DNA of 64,000 nucleotides from Prostheceraeus crozeri (Eukaryota; Platyhelminthes; Polycladida; Euryleptidae). The position numbers were made by a program, and so were the translations under genes. The DNA is taken from positions 682,001-746,000 of the forward strand of contig CAJQUW010005362.1 of NCBI GenBank assembly GCA_907163375.1, written 5' to 3'. How positions within the stretch are numbered: the first letter of the stretch is position 1; every line of letters begins with the position of its first letter. Positions 22,912 through 32,184 of the stretch are shown here, one piece after another. The notes under the pieces were generated by a model, which did no database searches, was not told the DNA's origin, and saw only the letters and a program-made list of their open reading frames with translations.

Positions 22912-23013
22912 TGTATATATATATAAAATAAATAATAGATGTAATTGAAAATGGATAAAACTATAAGATGAAATTATATAAATATATATAAATTTCATTT
23001 ATATATATATATA
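22912..23013. repeat. AT microsatellite stretch
   Basis: Runs of (AT)n and TATAAATA-like sequence between the Tc1/mariner element and the inverted terminal repeat of the PLE fragment. Confidence 0.7.
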
Positions 23014-24203
23014 TAATAAAAGTTAAAAGTTCTTCAATGCGTAACTATAAGTACTATAGTTTCACTACCATTCGACCGATATTCAAACGTTACAACTATG
23101 GAAAGAAACATTTTAAAGTCAGTATGAGAGATGGCAAGGTGTAGAGATAGAATAGCTGTAGATATGTAAATGTTCATAGATGTTTCACAAGATTATTTCA
23201 TTGATGACAATAGGTATTTCTTTCTATGCCTGCATGTTGAGATGATCTCCGTCTTCTTGTTCAACATTTCCTTGCACTCCTTCGTTAAGATCTGGTACTT
23301 TTCTTCGATACAAAGCATGCCCTTTCGTGTTCCACATTTGTATTTTTTTGTTGTTCGCAAGGCCTTCCATTTGATGTTATATTCCTTGTTCCTTTCTTTC
23401 AGAGTCCAAACATATTTCGATAGTGTAGTTTCATTCTTATATCTTGTGTTTGCAAATGACTTTTCATGATTGTTGTATCTTGTTTTGAATTCTTCTTCCG
23501 TTTGTCCAATGTAAATTTTCTTTTCGTCTTCTGTTGTTACAGTTGCTTGATAGACAACACATTGCTTGAGGCAATTACCATCTAAAGGGCACGATTTTTT
23601 ATCTCTACAATTACATGTTCTTTCTTTTTGATTTCTGTCTTCCTTTGGCTCCAACATTTTTGCATTGTGTTGATTGATTATTTGTTTCATGTTTTGCATG
23701 CAACTGTAGCTTACTTTTATTGTATTTCTGTTAAACAGCTTTCTGTATCGGTGATTCGTTGGGAAAAATTGATCTACCAATTTCAGGAATTGACGTCCTA
23801 TATTGGTTTTCACGCTTTTGCTGTATGGTGGGTTGAACCACATTATTTTTCGCTTCCTTTTTGATTTTGTTTCACTCTGTTGATTGAATTTCAAGGTTTT
23901 GTCATATCCACCTTTTTTTGAGTGCGTTTTGATAGTAGTCTTTGACTTTGTCGAATTCATTGATATCAGATGACAATGTTGTGAGTCTCGCTTCTATCAT
24001 TTCGGGAAGATTTCTTATGATTATTGGTGGGTGGTTAGAATTTTTGTCCACATATATTGTTGTATTGTTTGGTTTCACATATGGTCGGTGTTTACCGGAT
24101 AAATGTTTCTTTCCATTGTTGTAACGTTTGAAAATCGGCCGAATGGCCGTGAAACTATAGTACTTATAGTTACGTATTGAAGAACTTTTAACTTTTATTA
24201 TAT
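23014..24203 (-). mobile_element. Penelope-like element fragment between inverted terminal repeats
   Basis: About 95 bp at 23014-23110 recur in inverted orientation at 24107-24203 (shared TTAAAAGTTCTTCAAT, AACTATAAGTACTATAGTTT and TTACAAC-ATGGAAAGAAACA). Between them lies the 3' portion of a PLE on the minus strand, entering in the reverse-transcriptase C-terminal part and ending after the GIY-YIG domain. Inverted partial terminal repeats and 5' truncation are known habits of PLEs. The terminal repeat contains a nested stem pattern that resembles a hammerhead ribozyme (see findings). Confidence 0.8.
23193..24126 (-). CDS. PLE RT C-terminus plus GIY-YIG endonuclease
   Basis: The upper part reads YVDKNSNHPPIIIRNLPEMI and EFDKVKDYYQNALKK, the linker after the PLE reverse transcriptase. 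The lower part (to 23193) continues IMWFNPPYSKSVKTNIG and CNCRDKKSCPLDGNCL, a Cys-rich insert, then VYQATVTTEDEKKIYIGQT and FKTRYNNHEKSF, the GIY-YIG nuclease core with its catalytic Arg/His-type residues. GIY-YIG nicking primes reverse transcription in PLEs. The reading frame is broken once between the two parts. This lineage is distinct from the other PLE copies in the window. Confidence 0.85.
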
Positions 24204-24229
24204 TTATATTTAATAGCTCTATTTAATAA

Positions 24230-24540
24230 TATTGAGCACTTTGATAACCATTTCTTCAATCAAAACATAAAGCTCCAAATAGTTGAGCACTCTGGTTTTA
24301 CAAATAATGGATCTTCAACAAAAACACTATGACTATTCAATGAAAAACATCCCAATACCATCAAAAGAGTCTTACACAAAATGTTTAATATCGAAAGTGG
24401 AGAGTTTTATCATGCGAATAGGATGGAAAGTTTATTTTTACAATCAACCTGAAAGTGATGAGCAAGATGTTACCATTGTTGAAACAAACAAAAAAAAAAT
24501 ATATATTATGAATATATATATATATATATGTAATAAATGA
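24230..24540 (+). mobile_element. PLE N-terminal fragment, plus strand
   Basis: An open frame reads MDLQQKHYDYSMKNIPIP then SKESYTKCLISKVESFI and RIGWKVYFYNQPES, resembling the N-terminal segment of PLE polyproteins. It ends in an (AT)n tract. A tandem duplication of AATGATTAACCCAAATCAAA follows (about 24,530-24,600). Assignment is by sequence style and by its location in a PLE cluster. Confidence 0.45.
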
Positions 24541-24755
24541 TTAACCCAAATCAAAAAATATATATATATATATAATAAATGATTAACCCAAATCAAAACA
24601 ATCCAAGTGTTTCCCTACCGGTATCGTCTCTTCTCAAGACTTTTCAAGGGAATAATGATTTATTTAAAAATGAGGCTACATCAAAATAGAAATCTACAAA
24701 AATATCAACTTATTACATGGCTACATTTGAGCATAGAGATTAAACGAAAAATAAT

Positions 24756-25166
24756 TCACGAATCAGAATTAAGGTCTGGCTTAAGCATAGCGATGAAATA
24801 TTTTTCTTTTTTCTCCATAGCAATCCTATTGCTACTTGGTGGCATCTGGTAAAAGGGAGCCGCTCTGAACTTAATTTCGAGATCATTGGCGCAATTTGCA
24901 ATGTGTTTGCTTACTGTTAATACGGCATAATGTCTGTTGTTGATATGTTGCCGGTGTACGGTTAATCTGTTTCTAAACATGTCACCGGATTGGCCAATAT
25001 AATACTGATTACAACCGTTGCAGAATAGAGCGTAAATAATGTTATGGGAAAGGCAATTCAGATTTTGTTTGATTTTAAACGTTTTCATTTTACCATTTTT
25101 GAAATTAATTGTTTCACCTTCTATGATAATGGAACAGCAGCTACATCGTTTATCACCACATTTCGT
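24756..25166 (-). CDS. GIY-YIG endonuclease end of a second PLE
   Basis: On the minus strand: CLTKCGDKRCSCC (zinc-binding Cys cluster), LNCLSHNIIYALFCNGC, YYIGQSGDMFRNRLTVH and HIANCANDLEIKF, the ordered motifs of a PLE GIY-YIG domain, closing with FIAMLKPDLNSDS at a stop. It is the 3' end of an element in minus orientation that meets the plus-strand PLE head to head at a 26-bp inverted repeat. Confidence 0.85.
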   Translation of the reverse strand, partial: TKCGDKRCSCCSIIIEGETINFKNGKMKTFKIKQNLNCLSHNIIYALFCNGCNQYYIGQSGDMFRNRLTVHRQHINNRHYAVLTVSKHIANCANDLEIKFRAAPFYQMPPSSNRIAMEKKEKYFIAMLKPDLNSDS

Positions 25167-25343
25167 TAAGCAAATTTGCGCTGACTTAAACTTCAAAAAA
25201 GACTTAAATGTTGAAATACTGAAATTGAAAACAGAAATAGAATCAAAGTTTAATGGTATATCTGCAGAAATGGTAAACAGTTGTAAACATGGCATTCAGG
25301 ATATTGAATGGAACAAAAGTTTAAGTCAGCGCAAATTTGCTTA
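25167..25343. repeat. 26-bp perfect inverted repeat at a PLE/PLE junction
   Basis: 25167-25192 (starting TAAGCAAATTTGCGCTGAC) is the exact reverse complement of 25318-25343. The second copy lies inside the plus-strand PLE ORF (SLSQRKFAY); the first is where the minus-strand GIY-YIG unit begins. This suggests a fold-back or template switch during insertion. Confidence 0.8.
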
Positions 25344-26070
25344 TTATGAATCTCTGCGCAATGAAACGATTGCGATTATATACGAAGAAGCACTAAATGC
25401 TGAAATACCCAAAGTTCCAAAAATTTTTTTCAAAACCCCTAAATTTCAACAATCTTTCATGGAAAGGGAACTCGAGAAAGAGTTAATGACAAAGGAAGTC
25501 GCACAAGAGATTTTGCGACTTCGCATGATGTCCTCTGTGAAAAAAGATTACGTTTCCCGAATAGATGGTGAAATGGCAGCAAAGATAAATCAGAGCCATG
25601 ATCCGATAAAAGCGCAAGAACAGCTTGCTAAATGGAATTTGGACGCTGAAAAGCAAGAAAACATCAGTAAGTTAGTTTGGGAGAAGAAGTGCTCTTTCTT
25701 CCGTTCTGATGCACACCTTTTACCAATGGACGGTTCCCCTAAAAGTGTAAGAAGAAACTTTAATGAGCCCAGTTATAATACAAGGCCCAATTTTCAAAAT
25801 CTCCGTAACCCAAATAACCGCTTCAGAAATTACCAAAATAGTAGAAATTATCAAAATGCAAATTATTCAAGGACTAATTATAACCGATTTAATCAACGTA
25901 ATAGAAATTTCAGAACAAATAATGCTAGAAATCAAAATTTTCTTAACAATAACGTCGAGCCTATAGTAAATTCCAATGAGAATTCAAATTATAACTATCA
26001 TCGAGATAATGTTTACGAACATGATTATAACGTACCGCAGAATATGACAAATAATTCTTTTTTATATTAG
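25193..26070 (+). CDS. PLE N-terminal ORF with coiled coil and Asn-rich tail
   Basis: Helix-forming sequence (LNVEILKLKTEIESKFNG, RELEKELMTKEVAQEIL) is followed from about residue 235 by an Asn/Arg/Tyr-rich low-complexity tail (NYQNSRNYQNANYSR) and a stop at 26070. It directly precedes the reverse-transcriptase frame, as an ORF1-like part of a PLE. The start is not set: the true 5' end is replaced by the inverted junction at 25167, so the open frame begins in foreign sequence. It may bind RNA, by analogy with other low-complexity ORF1 products; that is inference. Confidence 0.6.
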
Positions 26071-26713
26071 ACAGTGTCTCTGTTTACAATTTATTTAATG
26101 AACATCTCAATGATGACTGCAAAATGCTTTTATCCAAGGGGAATAAGTTTGCCCCTATACCTAAAAGAAATGTGAGCGAATTAGAGCTAAATTTAGATGA
26201 ATTCTACAGAAGACTTCGTTTGCAAGATTACTTTCATGATACTGATGACAAGGATGGTTACAGTATTTGCTACAATAAGTCTGACTTCCTACCCTCCAAG
26301 GGTCTCAACGTAGATTTGGATCATGTAATACAATTAATGGAAAATCAATCTAAATCCGTTATCAGTAACACTCAGGGTGGCAGGAAGTACAATATGACTA
26401 AAAGAGAGTCTGATGCCTTAATCGTATTGCGAAATATGACGCATCTTCATTTTACTACAGCAGACAAAGGCGGAGCGCTGGCAATTTTACAATATGACTT
26501 TTATAGTAATCGTATGAAGCAGGAACATTTGTCTGACACTAGTACTTACCAAAAGGTCACATTATATAATTGTCAATCTACTTTAAATGAAATCTTCTCT
26601 TTTTGCAAGCAAAATAATACGTGCTTGACTTCTACTGAAATAAAATATCTAACTAAGTTTCATCCTAGATTACCGTATATGTACGGGTTACCGAAACTAC
26701 ATAAAGAGATGAA

Positions 26714-27531
26714 AAATATTTTTATTATGAAAAACAATGAACACTAATGTACGAGTAACAGAAGTTAAATATTCGATGTAAAAAAAGGCAAAAAAAAGGA
26801 ATTAAAAAAGCTAGAAATTAACAAATCATTGTCCTACGAAACTCCGTTAAAACAACCCCTATAGATAAAAAAGGCACATAAACTGTGAGAAAAGAAAATC
26901 TGGCTCAGAACCTAAGAGGTTTGCCAGCAATGGCAAGCTCTTCCTGTCCAATTATGCATTCCTTGTGTGCCAGAAGAGATCGGGCATTACAGCGCATCAA
27001 GGCCACCAGAAGCTTTCTTATTATTGCAGCTCTGACCTCAGAAAAGCGGGATCCAGTCAACATGGATAATTTTCTACCAATGCGCGAAAATACATCCTTC
27101 GACTCCTTCCCCCATTCTCCGAAAACAGACACCGCCATTGGTAGACATCTCCACCCGAGTTCTGCACATTTCGAGTCGTTGGAGGAGTGCTTGCGACATT
27201 CAGCGATGTCAAGGAAAGATCTCATGGTTGTACTCGCTACGGAAATATTGTTTGTAGAAAGCGGGTGTACCACCGTGAGATCAATCGCTCCTGGTCGTCC
27301 AAGGCTCCAGTCTGGAAGCAAGATGTCGGCAGGTCGTCTATTTATATCTGTCACCCCTAAGCCAGCACCCCTTTCAATGCTCGGTCGCAGATTCGCCCAC
27401 TGGCATACCTCGCGAAGTTGGTCTCTAACAGTATTGTGTCTTGAAATCACATCGGGACTTCTTTTGCATGTTAGGGCGTGTAGTCCAAATGGGTCCAGTG
27501 CTACGTCTGGGCATTTGAGTATCATCTACGT
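26714..27531 (-). mobile_element. 5'-truncated non-LTR retrotransposon insertion
   Basis: The 818 bp between the duplicated target sites run on the minus strand, carrying a C-terminal ORF fragment and about 190 bp of 3' sequence ending A/T-rich without a clear poly(A). A variable-length target duplication with 5' truncation is typical of target-primed reverse transcription. Confidence 0.8.
26905..27531 (-). CDS. LINE C-terminal zinc knuckle and restriction-like endonuclease region
   Basis: The minus-strand frame, open from the truncation point, reads CPDVALDPFGLHALTC with RSPDVISRHNTVRDQL, a Cys/His cluster. Then comes RPADILLPDWSLGRPGAIDLTV, cited here as RPADILLP and GAIDLTV, which resembles the PD-(D/E)xK core of restriction-like nucleases in R2/CRE/NeSL-type LINEs. 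It continues ECRKHSSNDSKCAELGW and ends GKPLRF at 26905. No stops interrupt it. The family is inferred from motif order; the upstream reverse transcriptase is missing. Confidence 0.6.
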
Positions 27532-28160
27532 CATAAAGAGATGAATTATTTTTCTGATATGGTTCCTGATAAATATGGCTATATCTCGAAATCAGCTCCT
27601 CTTGATCTCAAGTTCCGTCCTATCATTTCTAGCTGCTACTCTCCGACCAGTCATCTCAGCAATTTACTTAATGAAATTTTGAAACTACTTATACCTAATA
27701 TCAGCAGTCATTGCAGAGACACTTTCCAATTCTTAAACAGCTTACCAAAGACGATGGAAGATGACCTTTCGTTTATAACATTTGATGTGGTGTCTTTGTA
27801 CACTAATACACCGCATGATCTCGGGTATAGAGTCATAGACTATTGGATTGAAAATTATAAAGACAGTATCCCTATCCGCTTTAATAAGAACATGATTTTA
27901 AATGGCCGGAAGCTTGTGCTCGAGCGGAACTATTTTTCATTTCAAGATGAAATATTTTTACAAGTGGCTGGTACTGCGATGGGAACGAAAGTCGCCCCAA
28001 CGTATGCTTCGTTGGTTATGGGATTTTTGGAAATGCAAATGTACATGAAGCTTCGGGAAATTTACCCTAATGCAGCTTATGAGATAGAACATTCTTGGCT
28101 GCGCTATTTAGATGATTGCTGGATCATCTGGAGAAGTGAATACGGGGACTGTGATAAATT

Positions 28161-28234
28161 TTATAACATTATACTATATAACATTATATCTATATATATA
28201 ATTCGGAAATAGCCCAAAGTTATTGAAATTGAAA
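28161..28234. repeat. AT-rich junction between two PLEs
   Basis: TATA-type simple sequence separates the plus-strand PLE from the next, minus-strand PLE. Confidence 0.5.
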
Positions 28235-28434
28235 ACAAGATTGTTAGGAGCGCACAACATGTTTCAGCAAATCATTTGCCATCTTCAGGTGAAATCAAGC
28301 AAACAAAGTTAAAACAATCTTTAAATACAAAATTACAAGTCATTAGGTCACCGAGATAAAATCACTGAAGTCAATTCTGAAGGTCACTTGCAATGGAAGT
28401 AGCTACGCAATAGAATACACAATAGAGCCATGAA

Positions 28435-29381
28435 TTACAAATCTAACAGCGTATTAATGGAGCTTGCCCTTTCATTCATGAGAGTGCTAAAGTCAGACTT
28501 CTTTATTATAATTGATTCCAGAAATCTAGGGTATTCAGTACAGGCAATGATATCGAAATTTTCTTTCTTTGGTGGATGTACATGCATCCTTATTTCGGTT
28601 GGTGTTGGATACGCTTTCAAATGTTCGTTGATTCTGGTAGCAAAATGGCGGATAGAGCTGTAACAGCCCACGTAACACTTTTCACAGTGATCACATGTGT
28701 ATTTGTACACAATATTAGACTTTAATTCGGGCACAACTTTATCCTTATTAGAGAAAAAATTGCTAGTTTTCAAGGTTTTAAAAACGGGGCGAACTTTCAT
28801 GTCAGGCGGTAAAAGCTTATTGATGTCTTTGACACGAGAAAGAAGATTTTGTTCACTCTCCGAAATGTAGGGGAAGCTCCATGTTATAAATTTAAAGTCG
28901 TCATGAGCGTTTGGTCGAGCAACGTTGGCTTTGTGTCTTGCCTCAACTTTTTCTCGCATGCGCAAAATAGTTCTTTCAGAAAATCCGTTTTTTTAAAAAG
29001 AGCTTGAATAGCAGAAACGGAGTTTTGATAATTGTTAGGATTGGAATTCAATTTCAAGGCACGATAAAAGAGTGAATTCATAGCAGCCAAGCGATAACGT
29101 TTGGGAGCATAAGCAGAATTAGGGATGTAAATGCCAGTATTTGTTTCTTTGAGGTGCCAAGCGATATAGAAGGCATTCTCACTTTTGGTAACTTTGGTAT
29201 CTAAAAACACAAGACTTCCATTGACTTCTCGCTCCATCGTGAATTTGATATCAGGATGAAGGGTATTCAGAAAGTCATGAAAGGCGGAAGCATCGGAGCT
29301 TTTGTCAAAAATGCAAAATATGTCATCAACGTAACGTTTATAATAGACAGGGAGAGAACCGTTGAAGTTTTTCATGCGCAA
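28435..29381 (-). CDS. PLE RT C-terminus and GIY-YIG nuclease (two overlapping frames)
   Basis: The first frame (29381-28884) reads YVDDIFCIFDKSSD, MEREVNGSLVFLDTKVT and IYIPNSAYAPKRYRL. The second (28965-28435) reads NAHDDFKFITWSFPYI, then SNIVYKYTCDHCEKCYVG and FATRINEHLKAY, the GIY-YIG core, and NFDIIACTEYPRFLE. The two frames overlap by about 80 bp, and the sister copy at 31.7 kb has the same overlap. The change of frame therefore predates the copies or is functional. Confidence 0.85.
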
Positions 29382-29443
29382 GTATCATCATCAACGTAAC
29401 GTTTATAATAGACAGGGAGAGAACCGTTGAAGTTTTTCATGCG
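29324..29443. repeat. 55-bp direct duplication across the YVDD box
   Basis: 29324-29378 and 29389-29443 are the same 55 bp (starting CATCAACGTAACGTTTATAA), separated by 10 bp. The plus-strand sister copy at 31.3 kb has it once, so this is a local tandem duplication in the minus copy. Confidence 0.85.
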
Positions 29444-30900
29444 AGTTTCTATCATTTCCATGGCAAAAGAGGCCATAGTTGTGGCAAGACACGATCCCAT
29501 AGACATTCCATCGGTCTGCACAAATAGCTTGTCATCAAATGAGAAGAGGATGTTCGTGCAGGCTAGCCTCAAAAGTTCACGAAGGGCCTGCTTTCTGATA
29601 GGGAGCTGATCCTCATTGATGGTGTAAAGGACATGATCAATTGTATCCTCAATAGGAATGCTCGTGAAAAGATTTTTCACATCGTAGCTAATAAGTTGTG
29701 TATTCTCTGAACTTAATCCATTCAGAGAATCCACAAACTCGAAAGTATCTTTGACAGTATGCGTTTTTGGAATGAGAGGTTTGAGAACATTGTCCATCCA
29801 CTTGGCTAATTTGGAAGGATACGAATTGATCATGTTCAAGATCGGACGATAAGGAGGGTCTTCCTTGTTTTTGTGGATTTTAGGAAGCCCGTAAAGTCTC
29901 GCCGGTTGAGAGCCAACCGGTTTGACAGTCTTAAAGATAGCATCAGAAGTTGGGCGCCTCGTTTTCATTTGAGTCAGCTTGCGAATAAATCTATCCTCTT
30001 CGAGGATGAACGGATCCTTCTTTGATCGGGCACAATATGAATATGGTTTGAAACGACTGCTGTCACTGAGCAGAGTGGTCATTTTTTCAACATAAGAACT
30101 GCGTTTGTCAATGACAACGCCATTGCCTTTGTCGAATTTGCTGATGTATAAATGCTTTCTAGAAGATAGGTTTCGAAGAATCTTTAACTTAGATTTCCAA
30201 TATTTGGAAACTTTATGACGAGAGAAATAAGACTTAAAAGTACCTCGAAATTTGTGTTTCAAAGTATTCAAAGTGTCTTCAGTAAGAGAAGAAATGCAAG
30301 CAATCTGACTAAAGACAGCCTCAGCTTCAGCCTTTTCCTGGTCAATGGAAATTCGTTCCCTTGGCCACGACATAGAAAATCCAAGGCTGAGTAATTGAAT
30401 TTCCTCGCTATTGAAGCTATCTTCAGAAAGATTTATCACCGAATGAGATGCTGCATTATCAGTCACATGATCTCTTACGTTATCGGAAATCAATGAAGTC
30501 AACTTTTTTTCGTGAATTCCACGAATAGATTTGCCTAATTTTAGCAAATGGTGCCTCATGATTGTCTGATAAAGGATCCGTTCATCTTCGTTAAAGGACT
30601 GCAAGAAGTTCTGCAACTGTTTTTCTTTTGTTTTGTTATCACTTTTAGCACTTCTTAATTCATCTTTCAAAACTTTAGCTTGTGTCTTTTGAATGAGAGA
30701 CTTACAGTTTTGGAGATTTGCAGGAATCGAAAACTGCAGGAATTTTGGAATCACTTCAGCATCTTTGCACGACTGTAGGAACTCTACGCGGAAGGTTGAT
30801 CGCAGATGTTTTTTCCCAAATGAATTTAGGCCCTCCATCTTCTCATGATTCAAATTTGGCAAGGACTCCTCTTTTTGATATGCAACCGTACCGAGGCGAT
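29372..30900 (-). CDS. PLE reverse transcriptase, N-terminal two thirds
   Basis: The frame starts in the sister-copy junction, so the natural start is unknown. Motifs in order: KFDKGNGVVIDKRSSYV, ARLYGLPKIHKNKED, YRPILNMINSYPSKLA, LISYDVKNLFTSIPIED, LFVQTDGMSMGSCLA and YKRYVDDD. These are PLE RT boxes; the catalytic YVDD is present. The frame ends because a 55-bp duplication repeats this box. The upstream 200 residues are helical and lack a named domain. Confidence 0.85.
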
Positions 30901-31745
30901 GCAATGTTCTCAAACCTCTCATTCCAAAAACGCATACTGTCAAAGATACTTTCGAGTTTGTGGATTCTCTGAATGGATTAAGTTCAGAGAATACACAACT
31001 TATTAGCTACGATGTGAAAAATCTTTTCACGAGCATTCCTATTGAGGATACAATTGATCATGTCCTTTACACCATCAATGAGGATCAGCTCCCTATCAGA
31101 AAGCAGGCCCTTCGTGAACTTTTGAGGCTGGCCTGCACGAACATCCTCTTCTCATTTGATGACAAGCTATTTGTGCAGACCGATGGAATGTCTATGGGAT
31201 CGTGTCTTGCCACAACTATGGCCTCTTTTGCCATGGAAATGATAGAAACTCGCATGAAAAACTTCAACGGTTCTCTCCCTGTCTATTATAAACGTTACGT
31301 TGATGACATATTTTGCATTTTTGACAAAAGCTCCGATGCTTCCGCCTTTCATGACTTTCTGAATACCCTTCATCCTGATATCAAATTCACGATGGAGCGA
31401 GAAGTCAATGGAAGTCTTGTGTTTTTAGATACCAAAGTTACCAAAAGTGAGAATGCCTTCTATATCGCTTGGCACCTCAAAGAAACAAATACTGGCATTT
31501 ACATCCCTAATTCTGCTTATGCTCCCAAACGTTATCGCTTGGCTGCTATGAATTCACTCTTTTATCGTGCCTTGAAATTGAATTCCAATCCTAACAATTA
31601 TCAAAACTCCGTTTCTGCTATTCAAGCTCTTTTTAAAAAAACGGATTTTCTGAAAGAACTATTTTGCGCATACGAGAAAAAGTTGAGGCAAGACACAAAG
31701 CCAATGTTGCTCGACCAAACGCTCATGACGACTTTAAATTTATAA
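30901..31745 (+). CDS. PLE reverse transcriptase, truncated copy
   Basis: Open frame from the truncation point, containing LISYDVKNLFTSIP, TDGMSMGSCLATTMAS and KRYVDDIFCI, ending TLMTTLNL. Without its N-terminal third it is not expected to work. It lacks the 55-bp duplication of its sister. Confidence 0.8.
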
Positions 31746-32059
31746 CATGGAGCTTCCCCTACATTTCGGAGAGTGAACAAAATCTTCTTTCTCGTGTCAA
31801 AGACATCAATAAGCTTTTACCGCCTGACATGAAAGTTCGCCCCGTTTTTAAAACCTTGAAAACTAGCAATTTTTTCTCTAATAGGGATAAAGTTGTGCCC
31901 GAATTAAAGTCTAATATTGTGTACAAATACACATGTGATCACTGTGAAAAGTGTTACGTGGGCAGCTCTATCCGCCATTTTGCTACCAGAATCAACGAAC
32001 ATTTGAAAGCGTATCCAACACCAACCGAAATAAGGATTTCACCTGAGGATGGCAAATGA
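31664..32059 (+). CDS. PLE GIY-YIG domain, shortened copy
   Basis: Reads NAHDDFKFITWSFPYI, YKYTCDHCEKCYVGSS and RHFATRINEHLKAYPT, then ends ISPEDGK in the terminal repeat. The C-terminal helix seen in the sister copy (PKKENFDIIACTEYP) is absent. It overlaps the preceding frame by about 80 bp. Confidence 0.75.
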   Translation: MRIREKVEARHKANVARPNAHDDFKFITWSFPYISESEQNLLSRVKDINKLLPPDMKVRPVFKTLKTSNFFSNRDKVVPELKSNIVYKYTCDHCEKCYVGSSIRHFATRINEHLKAYPTPTEIRISPEDGK

Positions 32060-32090
32060 TTTGCTGAAACATGTTGTGCGCTCCTAACAA

Positions 32091-32182
32091 TATATATTAA
32101 TATATAATTATATATATACAATATAACAATAATATATAGATTTGATAAATTTATTAATTGCCAGGTTACTTGTCTAAATATA
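32091..32182. repeat. AT microsatellite
   Basis: ATATATTAATATATAATTAT-type sequence into which the mariner inserted; it continues as (TA)n beyond the mariner's right end at 33925-33948. Confidence 0.7.
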
Positions 32183-32184
32183 TA

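Larger units (their letters stand above)
26700..27545. repeat. 14-bp target-site duplication around the insertion
   Basis: CATAAAGAGATGAA occurs at 26700-26713 and again at 27532-27545. Both copies fall at the same point of the PLE protein (GLPKLHKEM), so they are the duplicated target. Confidence 0.9.
26085..28160 (+). mobile_element. PLE reverse transcriptase, interrupted by a LINE-like insertion
   Basis: Two halves of one plus-strand frame flank an 818-bp insertion. The first (to 26713) has SKGNKFAPIPKRNVSE, TTADKGGALAIL and YGLPKLHKE. The second (from 27532) has LDLKFRPIISSC, LSFITFDVVSLYTNTPH, QVAGTAMGTKVAPTYASL and LRYLDDCW, the catalytic YLDD box of PLE reverse transcriptases. The copy ends near 28,160 in an AT-rich tract and has no GIY-YIG domain on this strand. 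The Asn-rich ORF upstream belongs to it. Confidence 0.85.
28235..30900 (-). mobile_element. Near-complete Penelope-like element, minus strand
   Basis: The minus strand encodes an N-terminal helical region (30.9-30.2 kb), a reverse transcriptase and a GIY-YIG nuclease, ending with GATGGCAAATGATTTGCTGA and GTTGTGCGCTCC near 28,250. Its 5' boundary is where a plus-strand, 5'-truncated sister copy begins, so the true 5' end may be missing. It is the longest PLE here. A 55-bp duplication lies in the reverse transcriptase, and the frame changes again before the nuclease. Confidence 0.9.
30901..32090 (+). mobile_element. 5'-truncated sister PLE copy, plus strand
   Basis: From NVLKPLIPKTHTVKD onward the sequence is nearly identical to the minus-strand copy at 28.2-29.8 kb but in inverted orientation. 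It runs through the reverse transcriptase (FVDSLNGLSSENTQ, YVDDIFCIF) to 31745 and the GIY-YIG frame (31664-32059), closing with the same terminal sequence (TTTGCTGAAACATGTTGTGC). The nuclease domain is shortened: after PTPTEIRI it goes straight to the terminal repeat. High identity implies a recent event. Confidence 0.9.

Noticed and set aside
26885-27544. 219-codon plus-strand open frame
   Set aside because: It is antisense to the LINE C-terminal domain, which has recognisable motifs on the minus strand.
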